Shown: positions 5,801-13,231 of the stretch, piece after piece | Layout: every line of letters starts with the position of its first letter | Position numbering within the stretch: the stretch's first letter is position 1 | DNA from: Heyndrickxia sporothermodurans | GTDB lineage: Bacteria; Bacillota; Bacilli; Bacillales; Bacillaceae_C | DNA length: 13,355 nt | NCBI RefSeq assembly: GCF_016785185.1 | Contig: NZ_JAEKDY010000097.1 | Strand: one strand, 5' to 3' | Program-made: the position numbers and the translations under genes | Notes under the pieces: model-generated | What the model was told of the DNA's origin: nothing | What the model saw: the letters and a program-made list of their open reading frames with translations, nothing else | The model's database searches: none

Positions 5801-5980
5801 TCAGTTGTTGGCGTAGGACTGATAATTTACCAGTGTAGCTTGAGCACGAGTCATCGCATCTTCATGTAATCTCCATTGCATAACATTGGCCATCTGGCGA
5901 TATGAAATATCAGGAGTTGCTTCTGCCATTTTAGTTAAGCCAATATTTGTCCCCATCGCCATTAACGTTGCCATCACAAT
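5801..5980 (-). pseudogene. tnpA: Tn3-family TnpA internal fragment (DDE region)
   Basis: Reading the minus strand from 5980 to the TGA at 5801-5803 gives 59 codons: MATLMAMGTNIGLTKMAEAT, then PDISYRQMANVMQWRL, then TRAQATLVNYQ. This is a very conserved stretch of the DDE transposase domain of Tn3-family TnpA proteins, lying well inside the C-terminal half. Both ends are abrupt: at the left the family sequence stops after LVNYQ, and at the right it joins the NERD gene near 5981. It is therefore a scrap fixed between two truncated genes. It could come from the same kind of transposon as the tnpA piece at the right end of the window, but the two do not overlap in sequence, so this cannot be tested here. 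Confidence 0.8.
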
Positions 5981-6571
5981 ATAGGAATTTTTGAAGAAGT
6001 GGAGTCATCAAAACAGTTAGAACGTGGATTAATGGGGGAAAAAATAATCAGCGAAGTTTTACAAAAATATTTACCTTCTTATTATCGTATTATTGATGAT
6101 ATTTTTGTTCGGACGGAAGATTTTGAAATGACCCAAGTGGATCACCTTTTGATTCATCCTCAATTTATTGTTTGTATTGAAACAAAAAATCTTTCCGGAG
6201 CTTTAAGTTCTGTAGATGAAGAAGTGTGGGAACAAAAGAATTATAAGGGGGAAGTTTACTCTATGAATAGTCCCCAACTGCAATCCTTAACTCATACAAT
6301 GCATCTTACCTCATTTTTAACAAGCATGAGTATTACTATTCCTATTTACTCTGTTGTTGTTCTACTATCCAATAAAGTATGTCAATTTGATGTTAAAAGC
6401 GATATGTATTATCAAGATAAATGCCCAGTATTGTATGGGAAAGAATTAGTCCCGTTTGTTTTAAAAAAGGAAAAGGAATTACAAGAAAAGGGACATCTTT
6501 TTGATGTTCAGGAGGTTACTAATTTATTGATAAGTGAACATCAAGGGATTATGGACTCCCCGCTGATCTAA
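5981..6571 (+). pseudogene. NERD-domain nuclease-related protein, 5'-truncated
   Basis: The frame is open from the junction near 5981; a GTG at 5999 would give 190 residues but has no ribosome binding site. The NERD domain is complete: SSKQLERGLMGE, then LPSYYRIIDDIF, then MTQVDHLLIHPQFIVCIETK. With GTG as residue 1, the likely PD-(D/E)xK-type active-site residues are Glu14, Asp48 within QVD, Glu61 and Lys63, all present. The C-terminal part (VYSVVVLLSN-type strand, then VLYGKELVPFVLKKEKEL) is normal for Bacillaceae NERD proteins. Full relatives that I recall carry an N-terminal extension before ESSKQLERG, so the 5' end was probably lost when the Tn3 fragment was joined. NERD proteins are thought to act on nucleic acids. 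The gene may be silent for lack of a promoter. Confidence 0.75.
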
Positions 6572-6685
6572 CTATTAATATCATTTACTCATTCCGATAT
6601 AATCCCACAATAAATTGAAAAGGTAATGATGGAATGATTTTTAAATGGTTTAAAAATCAAAAAAAATAATTGAGGGATATCACCA

Positions 6686-6868
6686 TTGGAAGAAAATCAA
6701 TACAAAGGATGGAAAGGAACTGCAATTTGAGCTCATGTTTATGCTAAAATTTATTTATCATATGATAAATTTGGCGTACCACCAACAAAACGCGGAAAAC
6801 ATACGTTAACGAGATTTTACAAGAATTTTTATATGAAATTTATACTAAGGCATTTGATATGTTCATAA
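6686..6868 (+). pseudogene. Small broken ORF, unrecognised
   Basis: A TTG start nine bases after GAGGG opens a frame reading EENQYKGWKGTAI, then TGA at 6728-6730, then AHVYAKIYLSYDKFGVPPTK, RGKHTLTRFYKNFYM and TAA at 6866-6868. In another frame from about 6805 the sequence reads NEILQEFLYEIYTKAFDMFI, so a second lesion is possible. The amino acid composition looks like real but decayed coding sequence. No family can be named. The remainder of 6572-6932 shows nothing else. Confidence 0.3.
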
Positions 6869-6932
6869 ACTTATATTTTGGTTGTTACTGTAGATTGTGA
6901 TTATTGAATAAGTTATTGAACAAATAAAATAT

Positions 6933-7034
6933 TTCTAAAGCCTATTAAAGCCTTTATTTATAAGCTGTCCAGTAATCCTCATTTTCTGTACAATCCCTTA
7001 GCGTATGTTTTAGTCTTTTCGTCGGTGTGACCCC
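6933..7034. repeat. Direct repeat copy 1 with Tn3 terminal repeat
   Basis: The first 46 bases (6933-6978, beginning TTCTAAAGCCTATTAAAGCC) are identical to 7734-7779. The rest stays similar up to the outer edge. Bases 6997-7034 are a 38-bp Tn3-family terminal inverted repeat: on the minus strand it starts GGGGTCACAC and ends ACATACGCTAAG. The GGGG end faces right, so this is the right-hand end of an element lying to the left. Confidence 0.85.
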
Positions 7035-7038
7035 TTAT

Positions 7039-7052
7039 ACAACAATTGTTGT
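7039..7052. promoter_or_regulatory. Operator-like palindrome 1
   Basis: ACAACAATTGTTGT is a perfect 14-bp palindrome overlapping the end of the HTH gene and starting four bases after the Tn3 end. It is the best copy of the CAACANNTGTTG motif found five times in this gene region. Confidence 0.55.
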
Positions 7053-7648
7053 TAATTAGAACTGATTTTTTTCTGACGAATATACTTAATCAATGCAAAC
7101 AAGATTTTTTCTTCTAGGCTACTATAGTTTTCATCGAATTTGATTCGTTTTCCATCATACAAAAAGGCATCTAACAGGTAATTAACCCTTGGATTTTTAT
7201 AGGCTTTTGTGTGTTGTTGAATGTGTTCCCAGACATAGTCAAAAAATTTCTTACTGCCTTTTAAATGCATGATAGATTCACGAACTTGGGACTTCTTGAT
7301 CTCCACGAATCCTTCAAACAAAAAACGTTCTTTTGTCAGTTGGTACCACATTTTTTCTCGAATAGCCTCTTCATCTATGGAACTATTTGCAACATTTGTT
7401 GCGTTTGATTCTTTTGCAACATCTGTTGTATTATTACTTTTTAAAATAATGGTTGCATTTTCGGGAACACGCTCTTGGATAAAGGCTAGTAAATCTTCTT
7501 CCTCTACCTTCCATCCTTCTTTTCGTGAAGATGGAGGGGTTCCTTTTAATGTACTACTGCGTAACCAACGTCGAACGCTTTCCTTATGAGTGGTGATTTT
7601 TTGTTGTTTTAGGATTTCAAATACTTCATCTACCGTATAAAGGGTCAT
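7052..7648 (-). CDS. HTH (MerR/excisionase-like) regulator
   Basis: The family-type start is YTVDEVFEIL, and two ATGs are possible. The one at 7652-7654 has only one base between GGAGG and ATG. The one at 7646-7648 has seven and is preferred, giving 198 residues. Residues 2-60 form a winged helix of the MerR/excisionase type: TLYTVDEVFEILKQQ, then SVRRWLRSSTLKG, then GWKVEEEDLLAFIQERV. A low-complexity linker (NNTTDVAKESNATNVANSS) follows, and then a helical C-terminal domain of about 110 residues rich in Lys, Phe and Tyr (KKFFDYVWEHIQQHTK) that I do not recognise. It is probably a DNA-binding regulator of its own promoter: palindromes lie over its -35/-10 region. The gene sits between two direct repeats carrying Tn3 ends. 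Confidence 0.75.
   Translation of the reverse strand: MTLYTVDEVFEILKQQKITTHKESVRRWLRSSTLKGTPPSSRKEGWKVEEEDLLAFIQERVPENATIILKSNNTTDVAKESNATNVANSSIDEEAIREKMWYQLTKERFLFEGFVEIKKSQVRESIMHLKGSKKFFDYVWEHIQQHTKAYKNPRVNYLLDAFLYDGKRIKFDENYSSLEEKILFALIKYIRQKKISSN
7389..7402. promoter_or_regulatory. Operator-like palindrome inside the HTH gene (a)
   Basis: GCAACATTTGTTGC matches the flanking operator motif at 11 of 14 positions and is symmetric except for the central pair. It lies in the codons of the protein's Asn/Thr-rich linker. Confidence 0.4.
7416..7429. promoter_or_regulatory. Operator-like palindrome inside the HTH gene (b)
   Basis: GCAACATCTGTTGT is a near-palindrome 27 bases from copy (a). Similar spacing (25 bases) separates the two promoter copies. 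Confidence 0.4.
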
Positions 7649-7674
7649 GGTCATTCCTCCCTGTTTAAATTAAA

Positions 7675-7688
7675 ACAACAATTGTTTT
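7675..7688. promoter_or_regulatory. Operator-like palindrome at transcription start
   Basis: ACAACAATTGTTTT matches the perfect palindrome at 7039 at 13 of 14 positions. It lies downstream of the -10 box of the HTH gene, where a bound protein would block transcription. Confidence 0.5.
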
Positions 7689-7694
7689 AATAAT

Positions 7695-7723
7695 ATTATA
7701 CAACATTTGTTGTAATAGATAAA
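7695..7723 (-). promoter_or_regulatory. Promoter of HTH gene with embedded operator
   Basis: A perfect -10 TATAAT (7695-7700, minus strand) has a weak -35 TTTATC (7718-7723) 17 bases upstream. The spacer contains the palindrome ACAACATTTGTTGT (7700-7713 on the plus strand), so a dimer bound there would exclude RNA polymerase. The ribosome binding site GGGAGG follows about 35 bases downstream. Confidence 0.65.
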
Positions 7724-7733
7724 CAGTCTGTAC

Positions 7734-7837
7734 TTCTAAAGCCTATTAAAGCCTTTATTTATAAGCTGTCCAGTAATCCCTGATTTTCTAAACAAATTCC
7801 TTAGCGTATGTTTTGCGCTTTCCGTTGGTCGGACCCC
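7734..7837. repeat. Direct repeat copy 2 with Tn3 terminal repeat
   Basis: It shares a 46-bp identical core with copy 1 (7734-7779), then an imperfect stretch. It ends in a 38-bp Tn3-type terminal repeat at 7800-7837, which on the minus strand starts GGGGTCCGACCAAC and ends ACATACGCTAAG. It matches copy 1's terminal repeat at 31 of 38 positions and has the same orientation. Confidence 0.85.
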
Positions 7838-7949
7838 ACTGTGAACATGATGGTTTAATGTTCTTAATTAAGGGGCAACTTTGTCTTTATAAACAAGCAT
7901 ATCGGGATCATTAAGACTTTTTATTCCGGTCATTATTTTTGGATTATTC

Positions 7950-7978
7950 TTGACAATTCGGTTATAATTAATTAATGT
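7950..7978 (+). promoter_or_regulatory. Promoter of the T-box/gltX unit
   Basis: A consensus -35 TTGACA (7950-7955) and TAATGT (7973-7978) are separated by 17 bases. The interval 7838-7949 holds no recognisable gene. Confidence 0.65.
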
Positions 7979-7984
7979 ATCAGT

Positions 7985-8262
7985 AAGTATACACATATTG
8001 TAAAATGCAATGAAGAGGAAGAGTAATTAATCACTTGAATCTTAGAGAGCCCATGCTGGTGAAATTGGGTATTCGAGCTTAATGAAAGAAGCCTTGGAGC
8101 AGTTGACTGAAAAATGGGAGTAAGTCTACCGGGAATTTCCCGTTAAAGAAATGTGCAGCAAGATAATGAACCGCTGCATAATGAGCGGGTTTTAACCAAT
8201 TTAGGTGGTAACGCGGAAGTAAGTCTTTCGTCCTTTAATAGGATGAAGGATTTTTTATTTTG
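7985..8262 (+). promoter_or_regulatory. T-box riboswitch (probably tRNA-Glu)
   Basis: A complete T-box leader precedes gltX. Stem I shows the AGTA element near 8021, the AGAGAGCCC bulge region (8044-8052) and a GCTGGTGAAA apical element. A plausible GAA specifier codon (8084-8086) lies on the 3' side, before GCCTTGGAGCAG. The T-box proper is TTAGGTGGTAACGCGG (8201-8216). It is followed by the terminator stem TCTTTCGTCC / GGATGAAGGA (8224-8233 and 8241-8250, with two G-U-type pairs) and a T-run. TGGT would pair with an uncharged ACCA tRNA end. Uncharged tRNA-Glu should stabilise the antiterminator and switch gltX on. Confidence 0.92.
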
Positions 8263-8283
8263 TACCTATAGGGGGATTTTATT

Positions 8284-9942
8284 ATGTCTAATGAGAACAT
8301 GGCAGAACTGTTATTTCCGGATGTCACGCAGTTACCGGCTGATATTTATTCACTATATCCGCCAAGAAATTTGTCTTCATCTGCACTGGTAACCCGATTT
8401 GCACCGAGCCCAACGGGTTCATTGAATATTGGCGGGCTTTACGCAACTTTAATATCGGAAAGATTAGCCCACCAGAGTAATGGGGTCTTTTTCCTGCGTA
8501 TTGAAGACACAGATAAAAAACGTGAAATAGAAGGCAGCATCGAAAACATTATCTCTTCATTGTTATATTTCGGGATTCATTTCGATGAAGGACCTCTCCT
8601 TTCGGGTGATGATAAGGGGGCTTACGGACCCTATAAACAAAGCTCACGAATACAAATCTATAAGGTATTTATTAAGCATTTAGTCCGAAATGGATTAGCA
8701 TATCCTTGCTTCTGTGATACGGACGATTTACAAAAGATACGAATAAGTCAGCAGAACTTAAAAGTAACAACAGGTTATTATGGCAGGTGGGCTAAACATC
8801 GAGATATTTCTTTTCAACAGGCAAAGGAAGAAATTTCAAATGGTAAACCGTTTGTTATTAGACTTAAATCTCCTGGGTCATCAGACAGGAGAATAACGTA
8901 CCATGATTTGGTTAAAGGTCCGATTGAGTTACCTGAAAATGATCAAGATATTGTTATTATGAAAACGGATGGTTTACCAACCTATCACTTTGCTCATGCC
9001 ATAGATGATTATCTGATGGGTACCACCCATGTCATTAGGGGCGATGAATGGCTTTCTTCCGTGCCTATCCATATTCAGTTGTTTGAAACCTTAGGTTTTA
9101 GAATACCAGAATACGGACATATTGCTCCAATAATGAAGCAAGTCGGAAACTCTAAACGGAAATTTAGTAAACGGAAGGATCTTGATGGTACCGCCGAGTA
9201 TTACAAAGAACAAGGCTACCCAGGAATGGCAATAAGTGAATACTTCATGAATCTTATCAATTCTGACTTTGAAGAATGGAGGATGACAAACCCTGATAAA
9301 TCATTTAGAGAGTTTATTATTCATACTCATAAAATGAATGCCAGCGGTGCATTATTAGACATGAACAAACTCCATGACATCAGCAAGGATGTTATCTCTA
9401 GGCTCACTGGTAATCAAGTATTCGACCATTTATACACTTGGTCAAAGGAATTCGATTCTGAGCTTTATACTTTAATAGACAGGAATAAGGAATACACTTT
9501 AAACATTCTAAATATAGGTCGAACAATGGAGAAACCAAGAAAAGATTACTCAAAGTGGTCAGATGTGTTGCCAATGATTGCTTTCTTTTATGACGAATTG
9601 TTTGAAAAGGATGTATTAAGTGGCTATAAGTTACCTACAAATGTAAGTCTTGATGTTGCGAAAGAAATTGTACTAGGTTTCTGCAAAACTTATAGGTTTA
9701 ATAATGAAAAGGAAGCTTGGTTCCATGAAATTAAAGAACTTGCTGGGGAACTCGGATTTGCCAAGGATATGAAGCAATATAAAGCCAATCCTAACAATTA
9801 CAAAGGGCATGTTGGTGATGTAGCGATGGTAATAAGGGTCGCTCTAACTAACAGAACCAATACACCTGATTTGTTTGATATTATGAAGGTAATGGGCGAA
9901 AAAAGGGTTTTTGAACGCATGCAGAGATTAATCTTATCATAA
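8284..9942 (+). CDS. gltX: Glutamate--tRNA ligase, clostridial 550-aa type
   Basis: A 552-residue class I aminoacyl-tRNA synthetase that attaches glutamate to tRNA-Glu in the cytoplasm. The start ATG follows GGGGG after the T-box leader. Visible motifs are: APSPTGSLNIGGLY (residues 40-53, the HIGH region), FFLRIEDTD (69-77), YPCFC (140-144), GLPTYHFAHAIDDYLM (230-245), THVIRGDEWLSS (248-259) and KRKFSKRKD (291-299, the KMSKS loop). Length and sequence fit the longer GltX lineage usual in Clostridia, not the ~480-residue Bacillus housekeeping enzyme, so it is probably an acquired second GluRS. Oddity: the first His of HIGH is Asn48 (codon AAT). The rest of the active site looks intact. It is expressed alone, with its own promoter and terminator. 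Confidence 0.93.
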   Translation: MSNENMAELLFPDVTQLPADIYSLYPPRNLSSSALVTRFAPSPTGSLNIGGLYATLISERLAHQSNGVFFLRIEDTDKKREIEGSIENIISSLLYFGIHFDEGPLLSGDDKGAYGPYKQSSRIQIYKVFIKHLVRNGLAYPCFCDTDDLQKIRISQQNLKVTTGYYGRWAKHRDISFQQAKEEISNGKPFVIRLKSPGSSDRRITYHDLVKGPIELPENDQDIVIMKTDGLPTYHFAHAIDDYLMGTTHVIRGDEWLSSVPIHIQLFETLGFRIPEYGHIAPIMKQVGNSKRKFSKRKDLDGTAEYYKEQGYPGMAISEYFMNLINSDFEEWRMTNPDKSFREFIIHTHKMNASGALLDMNKLHDISKDVISRLTGNQVFDHLYTWSKEFDSELYTLIDRNKEYTLNILNIGRTMEKPRKDYSKWSDVLPMIAFFYDELFEKDVLSGYKLPTNVSLDVAKEIVLGFCKTYRFNNEKEAWFHEIKELAGELGFAKDMKQYKANPNNYKGHVGDVAMVIRVALTNRTNTPDLFDIMKVMGEKRVFERMQRLILS

Positions 9943-9953
9943 GGGTTTAAAGT

Positions 9954-9983
9954 AAAATGACCGGTCGAACTCCGGTCATTTTT
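9954..9983 (+). terminator. Rho-independent terminator of gltX
   Basis: AAAATGACCGG (9954-9964) and CCGGTCATTTT (9972-9982) form a perfect 11-bp stem with a 7-base loop and a T-run. It starts 11 bases after the gltX stop. The symmetric A/T flanks mean it could also stop transcription arriving from the right. Confidence 0.92.
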
Positions 9984-10364
9984 CCGTTTAGGATAGGCGG
10001 TAAATAGGTACACTATAAAGGATTTAGTTATCGCAAATTATGTAACAACTGCAGCACACGGTACAGAGTATCATATTATGAATACATCTCGGTATCATTA
10101 TCTCCATCATTTATTTCCATGATTCGCTACCTTGCAACGGTTTCGACAATGGCCCACCAAAGGGATGGAAATAACGGTGGACGCTCTTCCGTGAATTACA
10201 ATTCGCGTAATTCGAATTAGCAAGCCTTCCGCTTGGTCCAACAAAGGTTGCTCTATTTGGTCCGGAAGCGTTTTTTCTCTCGAGGAACCAAAACAATTCT
10301 GTTGTACAAGTCGAAACTTTTCCTTTTACCAGTTGAACTTGTCAGACAACGTAAGGCGCAGTTA
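9984..10364. other. No intact gene; decayed coding-like DNA
   Basis: This stretch is richer in GC than its left neighbour. On the minus strand, just downstream of the SagB fragment, one frame reads LPDQIEQPLLDQAEGLLIR then ITRIVIHGRASTVISIP before stops. On the plus strand a frame reads DLVIANYVTTAAHGTEYHIM (from about 10021). Neither has a start with a ribosome binding site and I cannot place either in a family. It may be the worn remainder of the gene set to which the SagB fragment belonged. Confidence 0.3.
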
Positions 10365-11015
10365 TCACCAAAGTGCAACTGCTGCCATCCCCCCTTCAGT
10401 CAGCAATTCTGCACCAAGTCGTTCTGCTACCGGAACTTGAGTAATTGGGAATATCTCCACAATCATGCCATAGCTACGGGCAATCAACTCCACGGAAGCG
10501 CATAGATGTCCAACATCGATATGAACGGTGCGGAATATGTGGGGTTCGCGGTATCGGTACATACTTCGCTCAAACACGGCTGTAAGGAGCAGAATGACAC
10601 GCGGTGGCTTAGTGCTCTTCTCTGTCAACGTAGGAATCCATTCATATAAGGATTCCGAATCAATATGATCATTGGAAATATAATCCAAACTATGTTCACC
10701 CACGCATACATGGTAACAGCCTTGGGAAAGTCCCTGAACATCCTGTACTAGGGCATATGCTTCTACCGGATGCCGCGCCCCCATGGACGGGCTGGTTCGC
10801 AAGTAAAGAGGCTCGGAATGTTTCTGCCTAATGATGCCCGTCCGACCGAATGCTACTGCGCACAACTTACATAACTCCAGTATCCCCCAGTCAGTGTGGC
10901 AAACAGTCTTGTAAGCCGTTCCAACACTCCCCGGTATTAAGCTAACCTCGATTTCTGGTAGAGGGAGACTTTTGAGAGGACTAGTCCATTTCTTGTAGGG
11001 AAGCGAAAAAGAAAT
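10365..11015 (-). pseudogene. SagB/ThcOx-type nitroreductase-fold oxidoreductase, 5'-truncated
   Basis: The frame is open from after a TAG (11016-11018) to the stop next to 10365, but no usable start codon exists in its first 45 codons. The TTG at 10865 lies inside the homology. Features, in order: LPYKKWTSPLKSLPLPEIEV (linker typical of the family), ILELCKLCAVAFGRTGI, YLRTSPSMGARHPVEAYALV (flavin-binding signature), LSQGCYHVCVGEHSLDYI, then VFERSMYRYREPHIFR and HIDVGHLCASVELIARSYGM. This is the FMN-dependent SagB/McbC-like family, which oxidises azolines to thiazoles or oxazoles in RiPP maturation; other members have unknown substrates. The C-terminus (GGMAAVALW) seems natural. GC content is visibly higher than in flanking genes, which suggests separate acquisition. 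It converges on gltX. Confidence 0.7.
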
Positions 11016-11073
11016 CTACCAAAACTTTGCTTGAATGAAAAAATATAAGAATAATATAGAAAAGGAATACTAA

Positions 11074-11113
11074 AAAAAGAGCATCCCTAATTAAAGGAAT
11101 GCCCTCTTTACTT
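11074..11113. terminator. Possible bidirectional terminator
   Basis: AAAGA-GCAT-CCT pairs with AGG-ATGC-TCTTT around a short AT loop, with small bulges. It is flanked by an A-tract on the left and T-rich DNA on the right. It lies upstream of the SagB fragment and of the tnpR fragment. The interval 11114-11280 shows nothing else. Confidence 0.45.
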
Positions 11114-11280
11114 TAAGTAAATCTCTTCACAAACTTTTTAGTTTTTCTGTTATTACAGGAATGTTGCCCGTTTAGTTTAAGTGAAAAACTCCATAATCTA
11201 ACTGTAAGCAATTGGCCAAGTTATATAATAATGGATAGGGATAAGCAGAAGAATGGCTGAGCAGTTTGCAAAAATCCTAA

Positions 11281-11604
11281 GATACTTCAACAAGTGGTGG
11301 GAAACTTATTTTCCATGTTTTTGGTGCGCTCGCCGAATTTGAGCGTGAAATTATACGCGAAAGAACACAAGCTGGATTATCTGCAGCTCGTTCAAGAGGA
11401 CGACTCGGAGGTCGGCCAAGATCTATGGACAATAAAAAAGTATTGCTAGCAAAATCATTAATGGAAAATCCGGACTATTCTATACCAGATATCTGTGAAA
11501 TGCTTTCAGTTTCTAGAGCCACACTATATCGATATGTAAAAATACAAAAAAATAAGGGATGGGATTCGTATGGCCACGAGAGGTCGAGAGTTACTTACAC
11601 ATGA
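11281..11604 (+). pseudogene. tnpR: Tn3-type resolvase (TnpR) fragment, N-terminus lost
   Basis: The frame opens right after TAA 11278-11280 and gives 107 residues: DTSTSGGKLIFHVFGALAEF, then EREIIRERTQAGLSAARSRG, then RLGGRPRSMDNKK and a C-terminal helix-turn-helix (YSIPDICEMLSVSRATLYRY). This is the C-terminal half of a small serine recombinase: the end of the catalytic domain, the long E-helix and the HTH that binds the res site. The catalytic Ser and about 80-100 N-terminal residues are missing, so it cannot recombine DNA. Its end overlaps the tnpA start by 35 bases, the arrangement of co-transcribed tnpR-tnpA transposons such as the Tn917/Tn551 group. Confidence 0.85.
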
Positions 11605-13092
11605 TCAACGAGAAGAATTCGTTAAAATTCCTTTAGACATTAGTGATCATGAATTAGGTGCATATTATACACTTTCGCAATTCGACCATGAGATTATTAA
11701 ACGTCATAGAAGAGACCACAATCGATTGGGATTTGCTGTTCAATTATGTGTACTCCGTTATCCAGGTTGGTCCCTAACGGATGTTGAACCAATTCCAAAG
11801 AATGTTTTACACTACATTGCCAGACAAATTAATGTCGATCCAAATGCTTTTGATTTGTATGCACAAAGGATACCAACAAAATATGAACATTTAGAAGAAA
11901 TCAAACAGGTATATGGATACAAAAGCTTTTCTTTATCCGAATATCGTAAAGCAGCAAGAGTACTTTTACAAACTGCCTTAAAAAGTGGAAATATCATGTA
12001 TCTTCTTACAACTCTTAAAGATGAATTGCGTAAACAAAAAATTATTCTTCCCGGTATTACAACGATGGAAAGGCTTGTATGGGAAACAAGAAAACGTGCT
12101 GAAGAAAAGGTATTTAACACTTTAACCAGCTTTTTATCGGATTGGCAAAAGCAAAAACTAAATGAACTAATTACACCGTCCTTTAAAAATAAGAGAACCC
12201 CTCTTGCATGGCTTAGAGAAATACCAGGTCAATCATCACCGGATGCCTTTTTAAAGGTTATTGACAGGTTAAAATATATTAGGGAAATTGGACTAAAGGT
12301 TAATACAGATAAAATCCATCCCAACCGTTTGTTACAGCTTGCACGTGTAGGATCCAGATACGATTCAAATGCTTTTAACAAATTTACAAACGAAAATAAA
12401 AGATATGCGATTATTGTTGCTTATCTTCTTACTCTTAGTCAAGATTTAATTGATCAAGCAATTGAAATTCATGATCGTCAAATGATGATTTTACAATCTA
12501 AAGGACGAAAGCAACAGGAAGAGATCCAAAAAGAAAATGGAAAATCATTAAATGAAAAAATTGTCCTTTTTACAGATATTGGCGTAGCCTTAATTAAGGC
12601 AAGGAATGAAGGTTTAGATCCTTTTAAAGCAATAGAAACAATCATGCCCTGGGGAAAAATTGTTGAGTCTGTGGAAGAAGCTAAACTTTTAGCACGTCCA
12701 ATGGATTATGACTATCTTGATTTACTTCAAACTCGTTATTCTTATCTTCGTAAATATAGTCGTACCCTTCTAAATGAATTAGAATTTGGATCTACACAAG
12801 CTGCAAAATTAAATATCATTTTTGGTTATGTTCAAAATAAAAATGTAAACGATCCTCATAATCTTGGAAAAAGTGCACTTGTCCATTTGATAGATTTCAT
12901 GCTACTTAAGGAAGTAAAAAAGGGCAGCTATTTTTATAACAAGAAAAAGGTTTTTAAAGATCATACATTTTATTTAGAAATAGAGTTAAATAATGGTGAA
13001 TATTTAACAATTAGAAGATCCTTTAACAACATAACAAGAGTAGATATCGGATTAACCCCCGAATTTTGGACAGTATTTCTCTTAATCTCACT
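11570..13092 (+). pseudogene. tnpA: Tn3-family transposase TnpA, N-terminal half
   Basis: ATG 11570 follows GGGATGGG and overlaps tnpR. The N-terminal DUF4158 domain is clear: ELLTHDQREEFVKIPLDISD, then YYTLSQFDHEIIKRHRRDHN, then LGFAVQLCVLRYPGWSL (residues 1-about 165). A helical middle region follows (PRKRAEEK-type segments, VIDRLKYIREIGLKV, MPWGKIVESVEEAK). Homology continues to about residue 495 (VDIGLTPEFW) near 13060. The frame stays open to 13201, but its last ~45 residues come from another element. Full TnpA proteins have nearly 1000 residues; the whole DDE catalytic half is missing, so this is inactive. The left terminal repeat expected upstream was not found. Confidence 0.88.
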
Positions 13093-13185
13093 TTATCTTA
13101 AAATTACATTCTTTTTCGTTTCCTTTTGTCCTTTTGAGATCATAGCCATTGCTTCCATTCCTTCAAGGGTAAAGGCTTCGCCCGA
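13093..13185 (-). pseudogene. Possible IS6-type transposase C-terminal scrap
   Basis: Thirty codons on the minus strand read EAFTLEGMEAMAMISKGQ then KETKKNVILR and stop at 13093-13095. The pattern T-L/I-x-G-x-E-A-M-x-M-I-x-K-G-Q is what IS6/IS240-type transposases show near their C-terminus. A TAG directly precedes the fragment. It was joined to the truncated tnpA. Confidence 0.45.
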
Positions 13186-13231
13186 CTATCGTCGCCCTTG
13201 ATTCCATTCCAGAAATGGCTGAAATAATTTT

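Noticed and set aside
8153..8392. Open frame across the T-box leader
   Set aside because: It overlaps the riboswitch terminator and the gltX start in another frame; the T-box explains the sequence.
10111..10505. Overlapping open frames on both strands beside the SagB fragment
   Set aside because: No starts with ribosome binding sites and no recognised motifs; described only as decayed coding-like DNA.
13085..13201. C-terminal 45 residues of the long tnpA frame (FLLISLYLKITFFF...)
   Set aside because: The hydrophobic tail is an out-of-frame reading of a minus-strand transposase scrap, not a real membrane segment.
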